The position numbers were made by a program, and so were the translations under genes. Below the pieces are notes generated by a model that worked only from the letters and a program-made list of their open reading frames with translations, had not been told where the DNA came from and made no database searches. A DNA stretch of 64,000 nucleotides from Dichetophora obliterata (Eukaryota; Arthropoda; Insecta; Diptera; Sciomyzidae): assembly GCA_963920525.1 (NCBI GenBank), contig OY986438.1:184510888-184574887 (forward strand), in the 5' to 3' direction. Positions 1 through 11,632 of this stretch are shown here, piece by piece; position 1 is the first letter of the stretch, and each line of letters opens with the position of its first letter.

Positions 1-167
1 TGTGATGTGATGTGATGTGATGTGATGTGATGTGATGTGATGTGATGTGATGTGATGTGATGTGATGTGATGTGATGTGATGTGATGTGATGTGATGTGA
101 TGTGATGTGATGTGATGTGATGTGATGTGATGTGATGTGATGTGATGTGATGTGATGTGGTGTGATG
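1..167. repeat. TGTGA pentanucleotide microsatellite
   Basis: A head-to-tail array of the 5-mer TGTGA starts at the window edge, so its true left end is outside. About 33 units are visible. They are identical except for one A-to-G change near base 160 and a broken last unit. The array stops abruptly at ordinary AT-rich sequence. No open reading frame or promoter is associated with it. Confidence 0.97.
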
Positions 168-789
168 TTAGATCCCAACTAGCACAGATTTCGATTTTTT
201 AACAAAAATTTGTTATAATTCGGTGGTATTCCATTTTTTTAAACTAACATAGTCACAAATGGGTTGTACTTAAGTTTCAAATATGTAATTCCTTACAAAT
301 TATTCGTTTTGTTGCAAATAAGTTAAATTACGGTGTTAGTTATGTTATGAATAAATGCACTTGTTGTAAAAATGTTTTATAAATTTTTGAAAAAAAATAT
401 TAATTTTTACGTGAAATTAACATTATTACAACATTTCTTTTTGTAACACCTATAAAAAAACATTTGTGAATTGTAGTTGAAACAAATACAATAACGAGTT
501 AGCAACCTAGATGAGACTAAGTTGCTTTATCAATGTCAGAACAACTAAATGTTCAAATCTTCGGTTTGAAGATGTTTTTATTAAGTTATAGGGAAGTCAA
601 TACTACTAAATGTTTCCAGTTTTGCTGTGACGCACTAAAATGCCATAAGCAAAATATAAATTTTATTGTTCACAAAAAATTGTGTGTCTTGTCAATTTTT
701 TTGTGTAGGTTTCTACTGCCATGTAATCCATTTTGTTTGATGTCAGCATTCAATGGCAATGAATCATTGTGACATTATCTGAATTTTTT
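168..789. other. AT-rich filler, no gene seen
   Basis: I see no coding signal or element termini here. An open frame of 79 codons at 533-772 has no recognisable motif and the low-complexity, Cys/Phe/Leu-rich composition expected from AT-rich DNA. Confidence 0.6.
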
Positions 790-1360
790 TGTTGCAAGAA
801 GGTTGAACTGAGGTTTTTATTTAGTTACAAGAATATTGGAAATAGTCCTTGCAGCCTTGTGCTGCATTGAGGTTATTATTCAGTTGCCACAACTTTAGGA
901 AACATAATTATAACTCAAAAAATTTAGTTAAGAAAAATAACGTTGAATTGAGGTTTTTATTAAGTTGCAAGAACATTGAAAATAATTATTGTGCTAGTAT
1001 TAATAATAAAATTGTGCTGTTTTAAGGTTATTATTCAGTTGAAGCAAGTTTAAAAAATGTAATTGTAACTAATAAAATTTTGCTTGATATAAGAACGATG
1101 CATTGAGGTTATTTTTCTGTTGCAAGAACTTTAGAAAAAACCATTGCAACTTATAAAATGTGTATATTTGCATGAACGTTGCACTGGAATTTTAATTCAG
1201 TTGCAAGAAGTTTTGAGTAAAATTTTTGTTAGTAAATGCTGCATTAAGGTTAATATTCAGTTGCAACAAATTTCAAAAAATATTTTTAACTTTTGATAAT
1301 TAGCTAGTTGCAAGAACTTTGCATTGAGGTTATTATTCAGTTGCAAGAACTTTAGAAAAA
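790..1360 (+). repeat. Degenerate tandem array, unit about 60-82 bp
   Basis: A motif of the form GAGGTTATTATTCAGTTGCA followed by AGAAC recurs eight times, starting near 810, 870, 951, 1024, 1106, 1185, 1245 and 1327. The spacing alternates between about 60 and about 80 bp. Copies differ by scattered substitutions and small indels, so this is an old satellite-like array. The short TTGCAAGAAC part also occurs on both sides of the core in several units, so each unit may itself be a dimer. No coding potential is visible. Confidence 0.8.
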
Positions 1361-2360
1361 AGTACTTAAAAACTTCATACTTGCCATATTTGTTTTTTTT
1401 TTCTACAGTATGAATTTTGATTGGAATAAATTTATATACGATATGTTTTAGTATTACGCGGAAATTGAAAGCTCGAAATATTTCTTATTTCCAAATTATT
1501 TTTAAAATTTTTATTTTTTGAATTTTCTAGAGTAAAGTGAGTTTTCTAGAGGTAAAACACAATTATTCATCGACAAAATGGCCTTTGTTGTAATATTTTA
1601 GTGTACAACTCTTCATGTTTTTAATTTATTTTCACATCTTTAAATTACATTACAATTTGTCTTTGACTTTTAAAATACAACCCAAAAAATTATCACTGGT
1701 TTAATGAAAATTATATTAAGGAATTGTGTATGCAAAACATTTTTAAATTTTTTAAGCACTTATTTTAAGTACTTATTTTTTCCATTCAGGAATATTGAAA
1801 AATCTGTCAATATAACAAAAAATTACTTCAATAAAACAATTTGTTACATTCACGTTATTTAACTTGAATTTTTACGTAAGAATAACGCAATAAAAACTTT
1901 TTAGTATGGTTCAAGTATGTTTCGTCTTTGGGCGTGCAACTTAAATTTGTACCAACAACACATTTATAACATTATTATAATACATTTTTCGCCAAATTAC
2001 AACCTAAGTTTTAACAAAATATGCCGAAAATATCTGCTTTTTAAACATTTATATCTGTATTTATTATTACTATTAATCTGTATGAATTACGACTTATTTC
2101 TGTATTGGCGACGCTTTTGCGACACTTTTACAACCTTTTTGTGCTGGCTGGGATGCGATGTGATGTATTTGTTGAAAATTTTGATACTGTCATATTAGTT
2201 ATACCAACATGCAAAGCTCGAAATAATAATTTTTACTATTAAAAAAAGCACTTTTAATGCTAGTATTGTTGTTTGAATTAATAAGCTTTTTTAATGCTCT
2301 AGTCATTTTTGGGTTTTTATAACATTGTTAAACTTTTTAGTGTAAAAAGCCTGAGTATTC
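1361..2360. other. AT-rich filler, no gene seen
   Basis: Long A/T runs and no element ends that I can pair. An open frame at 1917-2198 (93 codons) is rich in Tyr, Leu, Ile and Cys and resembles no family I know. I treat it as chance. Confidence 0.55.
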
Positions 2361-2689
2361 TACACTTAACTTTTTTTTCTACAATAGATATGTTCATACG
2401 TAAAACGTGTAAAAAAAATTCGAGTAAAAAAGTACAAGCCACATATGGTAAATTTACGGATGTTATGGATGTACACAGAGAGTACAACGTAAAAAAAGAC
2501 TATAAAATCGGATGTTACTCGAAACTTGTAAATGGAAACCAGTCATATTTCAATTCAGCATGAAAATGGTTGGTTAATAACAATTTTTTTATTTTTACCA
2601 AACCAAAAAATTCGTGTAAAATTTTTTTTGTGAACAGTGTTGTTTCAAAATCGTGCAAAAAAGACCGTGTAAAAAGAGATTTGAGTGTA
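2361..2689. mobile_element. Short MITE related to the Tigger-like element at 17.5-20.5 kb
   Basis: The segment 2363-2687 (325 bp) is flanked by TA on both sides (2361-2362, 2688-2689). Its left end (CACTTAAC, a T-run, ATACGT, then GTGTAAAAAAAA) follows the same order of motifs as the left end of the 3-kb Tigger-like element. Its right end (GTTTCAAAATCGTG, AAAGACCGTGTAAAA, GAGTG) closely matches that element's right end. The two termini have diverged from each other, so this is an old non-autonomous derivative. An open frame at 2309-2563 spans its left edge and is not a recognised protein. Confidence 0.6.
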
Positions 2690-4915
2690 CTGCAAATTAT
2701 TTTTCAATCATAAAAGCACAAAAAACTAACCAACTTAAACCTATTTTGCAAGTTGTTTCCAACTAATTAAGGCAAACAAAGGCAAGCAGTGAAACAATTA
2801 CAGAAAAACAAACGTTCTGCACACTCAACCGACCCACTAAAATAAACACTGACACAAAGAAGCAATAACAGATGCACACACACATACGCAAACACACTTA
2901 CTTAAACAATAAAATTGTATAAGTTCCTTAAAAGCTTTGCTTCAATTATGTCAACATAAGGAGAACCACCAAAGCGGAACAGTAGAAAAAAGGTACTAAA
3001 AAACAGCTTTTGTGAAGCTCAAAATATATGGTAAGAAGATGTGCAAAGGAATAACTTGGTAAACACTTGAGCACTGTAGCTCAAACAAGCATTGTATACA
3101 TATGCCAAGACAGCTTAACAAAGACAGACACAAACTCAAACACAAACTCAAACACACAATCACACACACACACACACTCGCACTCACACACATGCTCACA
3201 CTCTCACATCTACACTCACTATCACTCACACATGTCTATTGAGCCATCAATGTTTGCAGCAATTCCGTAAAGCAATCAAAATCGACTTGAGTTTCTTTCT
3301 TCTGCTGCCTCCTGACACACTCTCAATAGTTTGCTTTGCTTCTTTAGCTTTTGTTGAAAGTAGAGTAGCGTCATACAGCTATTATTAGAATGCGAGTGTC
3401 TCTGAGAGTGTTTGTGAGCTGGTGCACTTAATTTTCTGGTTGCACACTACAGTGCATTTTAATTTGATTTGTGCAAAAGTGTAAATTATTTTGAAAGTAC
3501 ATATGTATAGAAAAAACAACAAAAACTATATATGTAAAGCAAAAACATATGTTGTTTCAGCACAGAATGTAAAATAATAATGTAATTGAGAAAATGCACT
3601 CAATCATAAACAAGTTTTGTAATATTTTTAATTTGCACACTCTTAGATAACAAAAAGGTTTTTTTTTGGAATTTATTGGAATGCATTAATATCCTTGGCG
3701 AAGAATAAAATTCTTTCGTTGCTAGCACAAAGAAGAAATTTAATATCATTTTCAAATATTTTTTCTCGGTAAATTAAGTAGCAAAGAGACAGTTTTTCTT
3801 CTGATTAATATAATTCTTGATTTTTGGCCAAAAAAATTTTTGGTTGCTTAGTTTATTATGTTTTAAGCAAGAAATGGCATATATTGTATATATAAACTTA
3901 GTGTTGCTATGGATCAACATAAGCTTCATTGACTTTCAAATTTGTGTTAATTATCATGTGCGTATTGTGCTTTATTGACACCAATGGAAAAACTTGTTAA
4001 AATATTTGACAAAAAAATGGACATAAGTCTCTTATTAACTTATTTTTATATGTTAAAATTTTTGTTTTCAATTCAATTTGAAGATTTTATTCGTTTGTCT
4101 TTTTAATTGAACTCTTTGTTTTTCTTCTTCAACCTGCTTCTGGTCTGGTGTCAAGTAGGTTTTTAACTTAAAAACTGAAGCAGATTATTCAGATTGAATT
4201 TCTTTAAATTTCAATGATCTTCATCAATCCCTTCTGTAAACCTATCCACAACCGTTTCTCATGAATAACGGCATGTAACATGATTTGAGAGCAAAGAAAC
4301 AGCATAGAATTTTTTTATGCATTGTATAACATCGCATAGCATGACAAGTACACTGAAAGTCATGTCATGCTGCTGATTTATTGTGTAAATAGTTTTGGGA
4401 TATTTATTTTGCCAGAATATTTCGGTTGCCCTGTCGTGCACGTGTAGTTAAAATAATGTAGCTGTTGTGTTTGTCAATGTTTTGTACCACACTGCGTATG
4501 AGTAACAATAAATCATTACAATCAACAAATGTTTTTACAATGTTCAATGTTTGGCTACATATTAATTCTAATTTAAAAAATAAAGAAGAAAAAAGGACTC
4601 ATAATCTTTATAATCTCAAAAACTGAAAATAAACAAGTGCATTAAGTTCAACACTTGTTAAAACGAAGCTTCTTAGCAGTTTAATATATTTTATAATTTT
4701 AAAAATAAACCATAATTAAGTAAATTATATGGAGACCTAACCGCAAAAAAATTTAATTTTTTTTTTTTTTAATTTTTAATTTTTTTTATCGTTATAGAAG
4801 AGTAAGTCCACGAGCAGAAGGGTCTAAATGAATGTTTATAGTTTTTTCTTCGCTATTCTCAAAATAGCCATATTTAATTGTAAATTAATTTTCACCAAAA
4901 AATGCATAACGCATT
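2690..4915. other. Unannotated AT-rich stretch
   Basis: Apart from the CA-rich microsatellite at 3121-3236 I see no gene or mobile-element ends. The part near 2860-3480 has a more balanced composition and CA/CT tracts, as in unique intergenic DNA of flies. Confidence 0.5.
3121..3236. repeat. CA/CTCACA-rich microsatellite
   Basis: Imperfect runs of CACACA and CTCACA alternate over roughly 115 bp (AAACTCAAACACA repeats, then a pure CA run, then CTCACA variants). Open frames on both strands are products of the repeat (Thr/His/Ser-rich one way, Cys/Val/Leu/Ser-rich the other) and not evidence of a gene. Confidence 0.85.
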
Positions 4916-5390
4916 GTGCTTACTGCCGCTGACTTGTTTCAGATGGTTTTTGACTACTTTGGGTTAATTTGTATACACTACGTTTTTTTTTTTTTTTATT
5001 TTTGATATCGTAGCATCAAAATAGTTACATGATTTCGTTTGTGCTTTTTGCTTTCCAAAAACCAGCGGACAACAAGTAAAGAGAAAAATATATGAAAAAA
5101 CCATACTGAGACGCACTGTAAGCCTCTGTTAGTTGCTTTCAGATACTTTAAATCGCTGACTTGTTGCTGCTGGTTTTTGACAATTTTTAATGTTTTAATT
5201 AATTGTATTAATTTTTTGGTTTGTTTATTTTTGCAATCGAAGCATCAAACAAGTCACGTGATTTCTTGTGTGCTTTTTGCTTTCCTCAAACCAGCGGACA
5301 ACAAGTCAAAAGACGAAAATGCGAAAAACTGTGCAAAAACGTACTTTAAGTCACTGTAAGTCGCTTTAAGTCACTTGTCCAGGTCCCTTC
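4916..5390 (+). repeat. Direct duplication, period about 229 bp
   Basis: Two successive copies share GCTGACTTGTT, GGTTTTTGAC, AGCATCAAA, GTGCTTTTTGCTTTCC and ACCAGCGGACAACAAGT in the same order. For example AGCATCAAA falls at about 5012 and 5241. The copies differ by substitutions and by the length of the T-run. The second copy is followed by AAGTCGCTTTAAGTCACTTG, which also occurs in altered form in the 14.0-14.2 kb repeat. Confidence 0.75.
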
Positions 5391-7262
5391 AACTTTTTTG
5401 CAATTGCTTTTTAATGTTTTTAATCCTTGTTGCTGCGTTTTTCGATTTTTTTTAAACAGAACAGGAAAAATAACAACATAAAAAATAGTGGGAAAAAAGT
5501 CAATCAGCTAAATAAGCGACTAATCGAATAAGCTTCCTAAACATTTGCCCTAGTGTGGACCTAACATCATTTATATGTTTAGTTTGTATACATTACACAT
5601 CTTCATATTTTATTTATTCATTTATTTATTATTTTGTGTATGGATAATTTTTTGGCGTTAGCTATAAAGAACTTAAGAACGAGTTATTTTTCCTCAAAAA
5701 ACCATCATGTGTCTGGTACAAAAGACTTAAGTATACTTAAAAAACTCTCAAAGGGCGCGTTTATAGTGGTGACTTTTTGCTTTGCCGAGCCGAGCTGAAA
5801 GCGTGTCAAGCTTAAAGCAGCTGGTAGTGCGTATAGTAGTGCGGCTTACCGCCGCTGACTTAAGTATACTTAAGTCTTCTTGACTCACGAAATTGTTTCA
5901 AAATGCATTAAGCAAAAAGACAAAACTAAAGTGTTTTTGCCCAACGCATTTTAATACAATTTTTATGTCAATGCAATGCAGTTTTTATATTACAACTGCG
6001 TAAAAGAGTATTTCAAAGTAAATTTTGTATTGAGTGTAAAAAAAGGTATGTCAAAAATGCTGGCTAAATGTTTGTAGTGAAATAAAAATTTTATAAATTT
6101 TTTGTCAAAAGCAGAAATGCAATTAAAGAAATGTATTACCTTACCTCATCATCATCATTGTTGCCTTACTCAACAGAATATGAAAACCTTGGTAAGTGTT
6201 TCGTATTTTCAATGGAAAGAGACAAAAGAGTTCAATTCAATTTTTCAGCAAATACTGAGTCTGCTACAGGAAACGCTTCTCCAGGTGACTGCTCTTCCCA
6301 AAACTTTGATTTTGACTCCAATGGTAGCATGTAGGATATGGATTTTATTCCCGAAGGTACAGCCATAGCAAAAGCGTGAGCGAAAGGATTGAAGAGTGAA
6401 AGGAGTTATCTTCATCAATTTAAATAATCGAATGTCAAAAAAATGGTGTCGGCGCACTTGAAAACAAAGGACATTGAAAGTGCATAGTGGAATGCGATGT
6501 TTATCACCCTCACGACTGGTATGAACTAGTAAGAAAAACGAGCAAAATAAATTTCCAAGTTCACAATGCAACAGGACGAATTTTTTGATTTTGGTATCTA
6601 GAAAACTATTTTGGTGTCTAGGAAAAAAAATACCAGCAACAAGAAGTTCTCTTGGCAATCTGAACAGTACATCGAAAAAAATTTACAGAGTTAACCCAAG
6701 TTTTTCATGAGTCAAAAGAGTTTTTAAGAAGTTAAAAACGTTTTGTCGTCGTAAAACACAAAATGAATTGAATCAATATTTTTTTTTTGTTAATATAAAA
6801 CTTTTTTTGCTTGATACAACTCATTTTCAAAGCTTGGAGTAAATTAAAAGCAGTTTCAAATTAACTCTGCATCTTCTCCAAACATTTCTCATTTTAACTC
6901 CATTAAAACTTATTGCAACCATCTATGAAGACCGTCTTTGTATTTTAAAGCTGAAACGGAGTTATTTTTAGCACGAAACAGAGTCTGCTCGAGCAAATAT
7001 TTTCGTTTGTTCGTTTTACTTTGAATGAAGAGAAAGTACTCAAATATTTTAACAAGTAAATCAAGTGAGCTGTAAAAATTAAATGTTGCATAATGATAAA
7101 AAAGGACCTTTTTACTATTGCGAGTTATATGTTTTCGTATATCTTTATGGAATTGAAATTTCTTATGCGGATATTTGATATAGAGGGTAAAATTTTTCGA
7201 GTCTCGTCACGAAAGTATTTTTTTAATCTCGTCACGAAAAATTGTGTACACAAGCTTGATAT
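5391..7262. other. AT-rich filler with one repeat end
   Basis: It contains the repeat end at 5753-5870. Short open frames at 6102-6368 and 6245-6658 (opposite strands, overlapping) carry no motif that I recognise. Otherwise I see nothing in this stretch. Confidence 0.5.
5753..5870 (+). repeat. Terminus of a dispersed repeat, inverted copy at 14.0-14.2 kb
   Basis: The sequence GGGCGCGTTTATAGTGGTGA continues through GCTTTGCCGAGCC and AAAGCAGCTG. The reverse complement of 14041-14239 starts GGGCGCATTTACAGTGGTGA and runs through the same landmarks, including GTGCGTATAGT. These look like two independent, diverged copies of one non-autonomous family. The other end is not delimited. Confidence 0.6.
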
Positions 7263-7612
7263 ATTTTTTGTATGGGGACCTCTAGAATGGTGGCAGATAG
7301 AGTGTATGTGTGTATAGAAGAAATGCTAAATAAAAAAAAACAATAGGACCAGCTCATACATTTGACCTCCCTAGGGGTTATTAATTTTTTGATATGAACT
7401 ATAATAGACAGTTTTTTCTATTTTTTGTGTCTTTTGTATCGGGACCTCCAAAAGGTTGGCAGATAGAGAAAAGGTGAGTTCAAAAGAAATGTTAAGGGGG
7501 AAAAATTAATAGGACCAGCTCATATATTGATCCCCTTAGGGGTTGTAGATGTTTTGATATAAATTATAAAAGCCATTTTTTTAATTTTTTGTTTTTTTTA
7601 TGGGGACTCCCA
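7263..7612 (+). repeat. Tandem duplication, period about 166 bp
   Basis: Two copies share GGGACCTC, TGGCAGATAGAG, AATAGGACCAGCTCATA, TAGGGGTT and GATATRAA, offset by 166 bp (TGGCAGATAG at 7291 and 7457). A third copy begins near 7599 (TATGGGGACTCCCACAAT) and is cut short. No coding frame is conserved between copies, so this is a non-coding local duplication. Confidence 0.8.
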
Positions 7613-8362
7613 CAATAGATTCCCATAGGTGAATTTTTTGCATCATCTCGTAAATATCAAATCACGGACATATTCCGCATACATCGCAAACCATTAAGAC
7701 CAGTATTACTAAATGAAGCACCAACCAATGACATGACAATATTAAATAAACAGAATATTTTTTATGAAAATTTTGTATTGTATTTCGTTTGAGATGCTAT
7801 CTCTTTCCTACTCTCTGTTTTTTTACAAGAATCTATTTTATTCTTTATATTAAGAAGCTTACCTTCTGTACTGTATACACACTATACCGTAATTTTTTTT
7901 AACCTGCGGTGTATTTTTTATAGACAATTTTGGGAAACTAAACAATTTTATTAAATTTGGTATACAACTGTTGTTTTAATAAAAGTCAAGAAACATACAT
8001 TTTTTTAAAAGGAATTTATGAATTTTTGGAACATACTAAAGTCACATATTACCATATTTTACTAACGAAACTGCATTAAACAATAATAAACAAATTTTTA
8101 ATGTATGTATCACGACATATAGGCAACCATGCTCACTTAACACAAATCGCCTTGAGAATATTCTTCCTATCTTTGTACAAAATTTAATTATTCTAGCATC
8201 AATTTATATACTTCATTTTGATAAACGCTTAAAAAATATTTTTTCCCTCATTCAACAAACAAACCAGCAATCAATTGTAAAGTCAATGCAAATATTTATC
8301 TCTTTTTTCAAATATGTTATATACAAAAATCCCCTTTTTAAAAAGTTTCCCTTAAAATCAAA
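7613..8362. other. AT-rich filler, no gene seen
   Basis: This is the left flank of the mariner insertion. No element ends or coding signals were found. Confidence 0.5.
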
Positions 8363-9651
8363 TATTGGGGGTTGGAATTAATTTTAAAGGTTTTTTTCGG
8401 TTTTTGAGCATTTATTTAGAAACAACGGTACAATGTATATTATTCAAAGTATTGTCCATCGTTAGCTACAACATTTTCCCATCTTTCTGGCAGCATATGG
8501 ATTCCGCGCCGGAAGAACGATTCGTCTTTTGAGGCAATCCACGAATCGACCCATTTTTTGGTATCCTCGTAAGAAGTGAAGCGCTGCTCAGCCAAGCCAT
8601 GCGTCATCGATCTGAATAGGTGGTAGTCGGAAGGGGCTATGTCTGGGCTATAAGGCGGGTGGGGTAGCACATCCCAATTCAGCGCCTCCAACGTTTCCTT
8701 GACGGTTCTTGCAACATGTGGCCGTGCGTTGTCATGTTGAAAAACCACTTTGTCGTGTCTTTTGGCATATTCCGGCCGTTTAACCTTTAATGCTCGGCTC
8801 AATTGCATCAATTGTTGTTGGTAGCGTTCCCCAGTGATGGTTTCGTTAGGTTTTAGCAGCTCATAGTACACGACACCCTTCTGATCCCACCAAATACACA
8901 GCATAAGCTTGGCGCCATGAATATTCGGCTTGGCCCTCGATGTTGATGCATGGCCGGGTGGTCCCCACGATTTTTTTCGCTTAGGATTATCGTAATGGAT
9001 CCACTTTTCATCGCCAGTGACAATACGATGCAAAAAACTCTTCCTTTTATGCCGTTGAAGCAGTTGTTCGCACATGCAAAATCGCCGTTCAACGTCTCTC
9101 GGCTTCAACTGGTACGGCACCCAATTTCCTTGCTTTTGAATCATTCCCATGGCCTTCAAGCGTTTGCCGACCGTTGATAAGTCAACTCCCAATGATTCTG
9201 ACAATTCTTGAAGGGTTTGACACGGGTCTTCATCGAGCAAAGCCTCCAATTCCTCATCTTCAAACTTTTTCGGCTGGCCCGGACGCTCTTTGTCTTCCGT
9301 ATCAAAATCACCACTTTTAAACCGACGGAACCAGTACTCACAAGTAGAAATCGATGGAGCATAGTCCCCGTAAGCCTCAGTAAGCGTGCGTTGTGCTTCA
9401 ACCGCTTTTTTCTTCAAATGGAAGCACAAAAGTAAACCTTCCCGCAAATTGCGTTTTGTTGGAACGAAAGTCGACATGTTCACAGAGAAAAAAATATATG
9501 TTGTTTACACTTCAGTGGAATGACACATACTGAAAAATGAAGCTTAGACAATGTGCTTTGAATGAATATAGTCCCAGGTGTGCCCGATGCGATCTATTGA
9601 TAGTTACGCCATCACTTAGAAAACCTTTAAAACTAATTCCAACCCCCAATA
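8363..9651 (-). mobile_element. Complete mariner (Mos1-like), 1285 bp with TA duplication
   Basis: The element proper is 8365-9649. It is flanked by the TA target duplication at 8363-8364 and 9650-9651. The two 30-bp terminal inverted repeats (8365-8394 and 9620-9649) begin TTGGGGGTTGGAATTA and differ at one position only. The transposase gene is on the minus strand and occupies most of the interior, leaving about 170 bp of 5' leader and 75 bp of 3' tail. Length, repeat length and gene layout match the family norm of about 1.3 kb. Near-identical termini and an open gene suggest recent insertion. Activity is an inference. Confidence 0.95.
8440..9477 (-). CDS. mariner transposase, 345 aa, apparently intact
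   Basis: Cut-and-paste transposase of the IS630-Tc1-mariner superfamily. It would bind the terminal repeats of its own element in the nucleus and insert at TA. I choose the ATG at 9477; the open frame extends two codons upstream through GTG. From this start the length is 345 residues, the length of Mos1. The N-terminal paired helix-turn-helix DNA-binding region spans about residues 1-110. The WVPYQL linker motif is at 119-124 (canonical form WVPHEL). The catalytic D,D34D triad is complete: TGDEKW (D156), QHDNARPH (D249) and SPDIAPSDYH (D284), with the 34-residue spacing counted directly. No stop or frameshift is present and no intron is needed. By resemblance it is nearest the mauritiana group. 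The His-to-Tyr and Glu-to-Gln changes in the linker motif could affect subunit contacts. Confidence 0.95.
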   Translation of the reverse strand: MSTFVPTKRNLREGLLLCFHLKKKAVEAQRTLTEAYGDYAPSISTCEYWFRRFKSGDFDTEDKERPGQPKKFEDEELEALLDEDPCQTLQELSESLGVDLSTVGKRLKAMGMIQKQGNWVPYQLKPRDVERRFCMCEQLLQRHKRKSFLHRIVTGDEKWIHYDNPKRKKSWGPPGHASTSRAKPNIHGAKLMLCIWWDQKGVVYYELLKPNETITGERYQQQLMQLSRALKVKRPEYAKRHDKVVFQHDNARPHVARTVKETLEALNWDVLPHPPYSPDIAPSDYHLFRSMTHGLAEQRFTSYEDTKKWVDSWIASKDESFFRRGIHMLPERWENVVANDGQYFE

Positions 9652-11320
9652 AATGAAACACCTTTGAAAGTTGAGCGCAATTTAAGCTCAAAAGTAAAAA
9701 AAAAGTTTTGCTGTATAAGAAATTATGGAGATTCAAAATTGGCAAATCGTGGATAAGCAAGCTGCTCTGTGAGTATGGAGAAGAAATTCTGTTTTCGGCA
9801 ATAAATATGACTTTAATTTCCTTTGTATTCAATTGGAATAAGAAATAAATAAAAATAATTAAACACAAAAGAAATGACGGGTTCTTTATTTGACTCTTTT
9901 GTTGGTGAGTTTGTTTATTTTTAAAGCTTCATGCTACATTTAAATGAGTTGATTCTAGTTTTTTTTTTGAGTGAACTCAAAATTTAAATATTCTTAATTT
10001 CTCATTCTTTAAACAACTCCAAACGGAGTCGTACGACTTTTCAAACAAATCCAATTTTTGAAGTAAATTGAACACACAAACGGAGTTAAATATAGTTTTT
10101 ACAGCTTTGGCAAAATACCATGCACGAAAAGAGTTAAATTGACTCCAAATATGACTTTATTTACTCTGCTTTTTTTTGGGTGTAGTTGCAACATAAAGAA
10201 AAAGGATTAGTTAAGTATTAAAATTCAATGAATCAATGCGAGGAGTTAAAAATGTCTAAATTTTTTGAGAAAAGGAAAAAATTTTAATTTTTCAAATATT
10301 GAACTAATGGAAAAATACACAATGAACCCTGTCGTATTTCTGCGGAGAAAGTTTGATACCCCCCATATTTCTTGATTTTTATCTTAATGTTATTACTGAC
10401 AGCAAAGAAGATACAGATCCAGATTTAGAGAATAAAGAAATTGATGATGATAAGGAAGAAATTTAAATATTAATTTATTTTTTAATATTATATTGTTTGA
10501 AGTTGTTACATGCAATAAAAAAACCAATTTTAAATGTGTTTTTACGTGCAATTTGTTTAATTTTTTGACTTAAGATTTTTTGCATATTGAAATTTTAAAA
10601 AATGTGTTATTCAAATGGTCTTTAGTCCTCGGAAATTTATTATTATACATTATATTTAAAGCAATAAGTGCCTTATTTATTGCCTCATTAATGGCATAGT
10701 TTGTTCTACGACAATTAATGTAAAAATAATCAGAATTACGTGAAGATTTTTGTGGGATGTTAAACGATATTAGTTCAAGTAACTTTTCACAAATTGCCAT
10801 TCATCAAATCATAAATTATCATAATGCTATGCAATGTCCAAGTAGCTTCAAGAGAAGATTGATCAATAAGCATACACATTAAAGCGGGTCAAATTGCAAA
10901 ATCGTAAAACTCATAATATTATTTTAAGAAGAACCCATATACTTTTGGTAAACTTGGGTCCTTCGGATTTTTGAAAATAGATAATCACATCAAACTGAAT
11001 AAATTTGTACATATTTTTAGTAGAATAATTACAGTGAAAAAAGTACGAGTGGTCTGAACATTGTTTTTGTATTATTTGAGAACGTTGAACAAAATGACAT
11101 TAACAGGTTTTTGCAGCAAGTCACAATTTTTTTTTTTTTGACAATGGCTTGAGAAAATTTTAAAATTATATTTTTAAAAATTAAGTATTTTATTTAAAAA
11201 AATAGTAAGCCCTTGATTGATATGGTTTTGGTATGTCTTAATCGTTTTAAATATAAATTTTTCGAAAAGCACACTGCAACAAAAACAACTAAATGCAGCA
11301 TAATATCTTATTCTGCTGAA
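9652..11320. other. AT-rich filler, no gene seen
   Basis: Right flank of mariner. Open frames at 9512-9868 (running out of the mariner terminus) and 10570-10800 have no recognisable motif. No paired element ends were found. Confidence 0.5.
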
Positions 11321-11632
11321 CTGCTGAAGCTATCCACCTTGTGTTCACACCATTTGTTCGTGGGGTTCTCCGGATAGTTTTTTTTTTTTTGTGTAAGAGA
11401 TCAAGAGAGCGCTGGGGTCGCTTTTTTTGAAATTCTTATGCTTGGTTTTTACTATGTCATTTGTATGATAAAAAATAAAACTCTAGAACATTTTCTGCAT
11501 AGGTCCATTTAGTAATTTATTTCTTTTCAATTTTCCCAGATTGCCAAGGTTAGAAAAAATGTCAACATGTTGCTATTTTCAATTTGATTGACAACAACTG
11601 ACCTCTGAAAATGACATAGTGAAAACCAAGCA
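11321..11632. repeat. Diverged copy of the hairpin module also found at 62.1 kb, with an inverted repeat
   Basis: The segment 11321-11430 (GAAGCTATCCACC, TTCACACCATTTG, CGTGGGGTTCTCCGGATA, GCGCTGGGGTCG) matches, in order and with substitutions, the sequence that begins the nested hairpins of the foldback element at 62.1 kb. A separate 24-bp inverted repeat (TGCTTGGTTTTTACTATGTC at 11439 and its complement ending at 11632) encloses about 146 bp. The LINE fragment starts at the outer edge of this repeat. Confidence 0.6.

Noticed and set aside
3121..3236. His/Thr/Ser-rich open frame through the CA repeat
   Set aside because: Its composition is dictated by CACACA and CTCACA repeats; the opposite strand is equally open.
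8363..9651. Secondary open frames on both strands inside the mariner
   Set aside because: They are alternative-frame readings of the transposase gene and show no independent motif.
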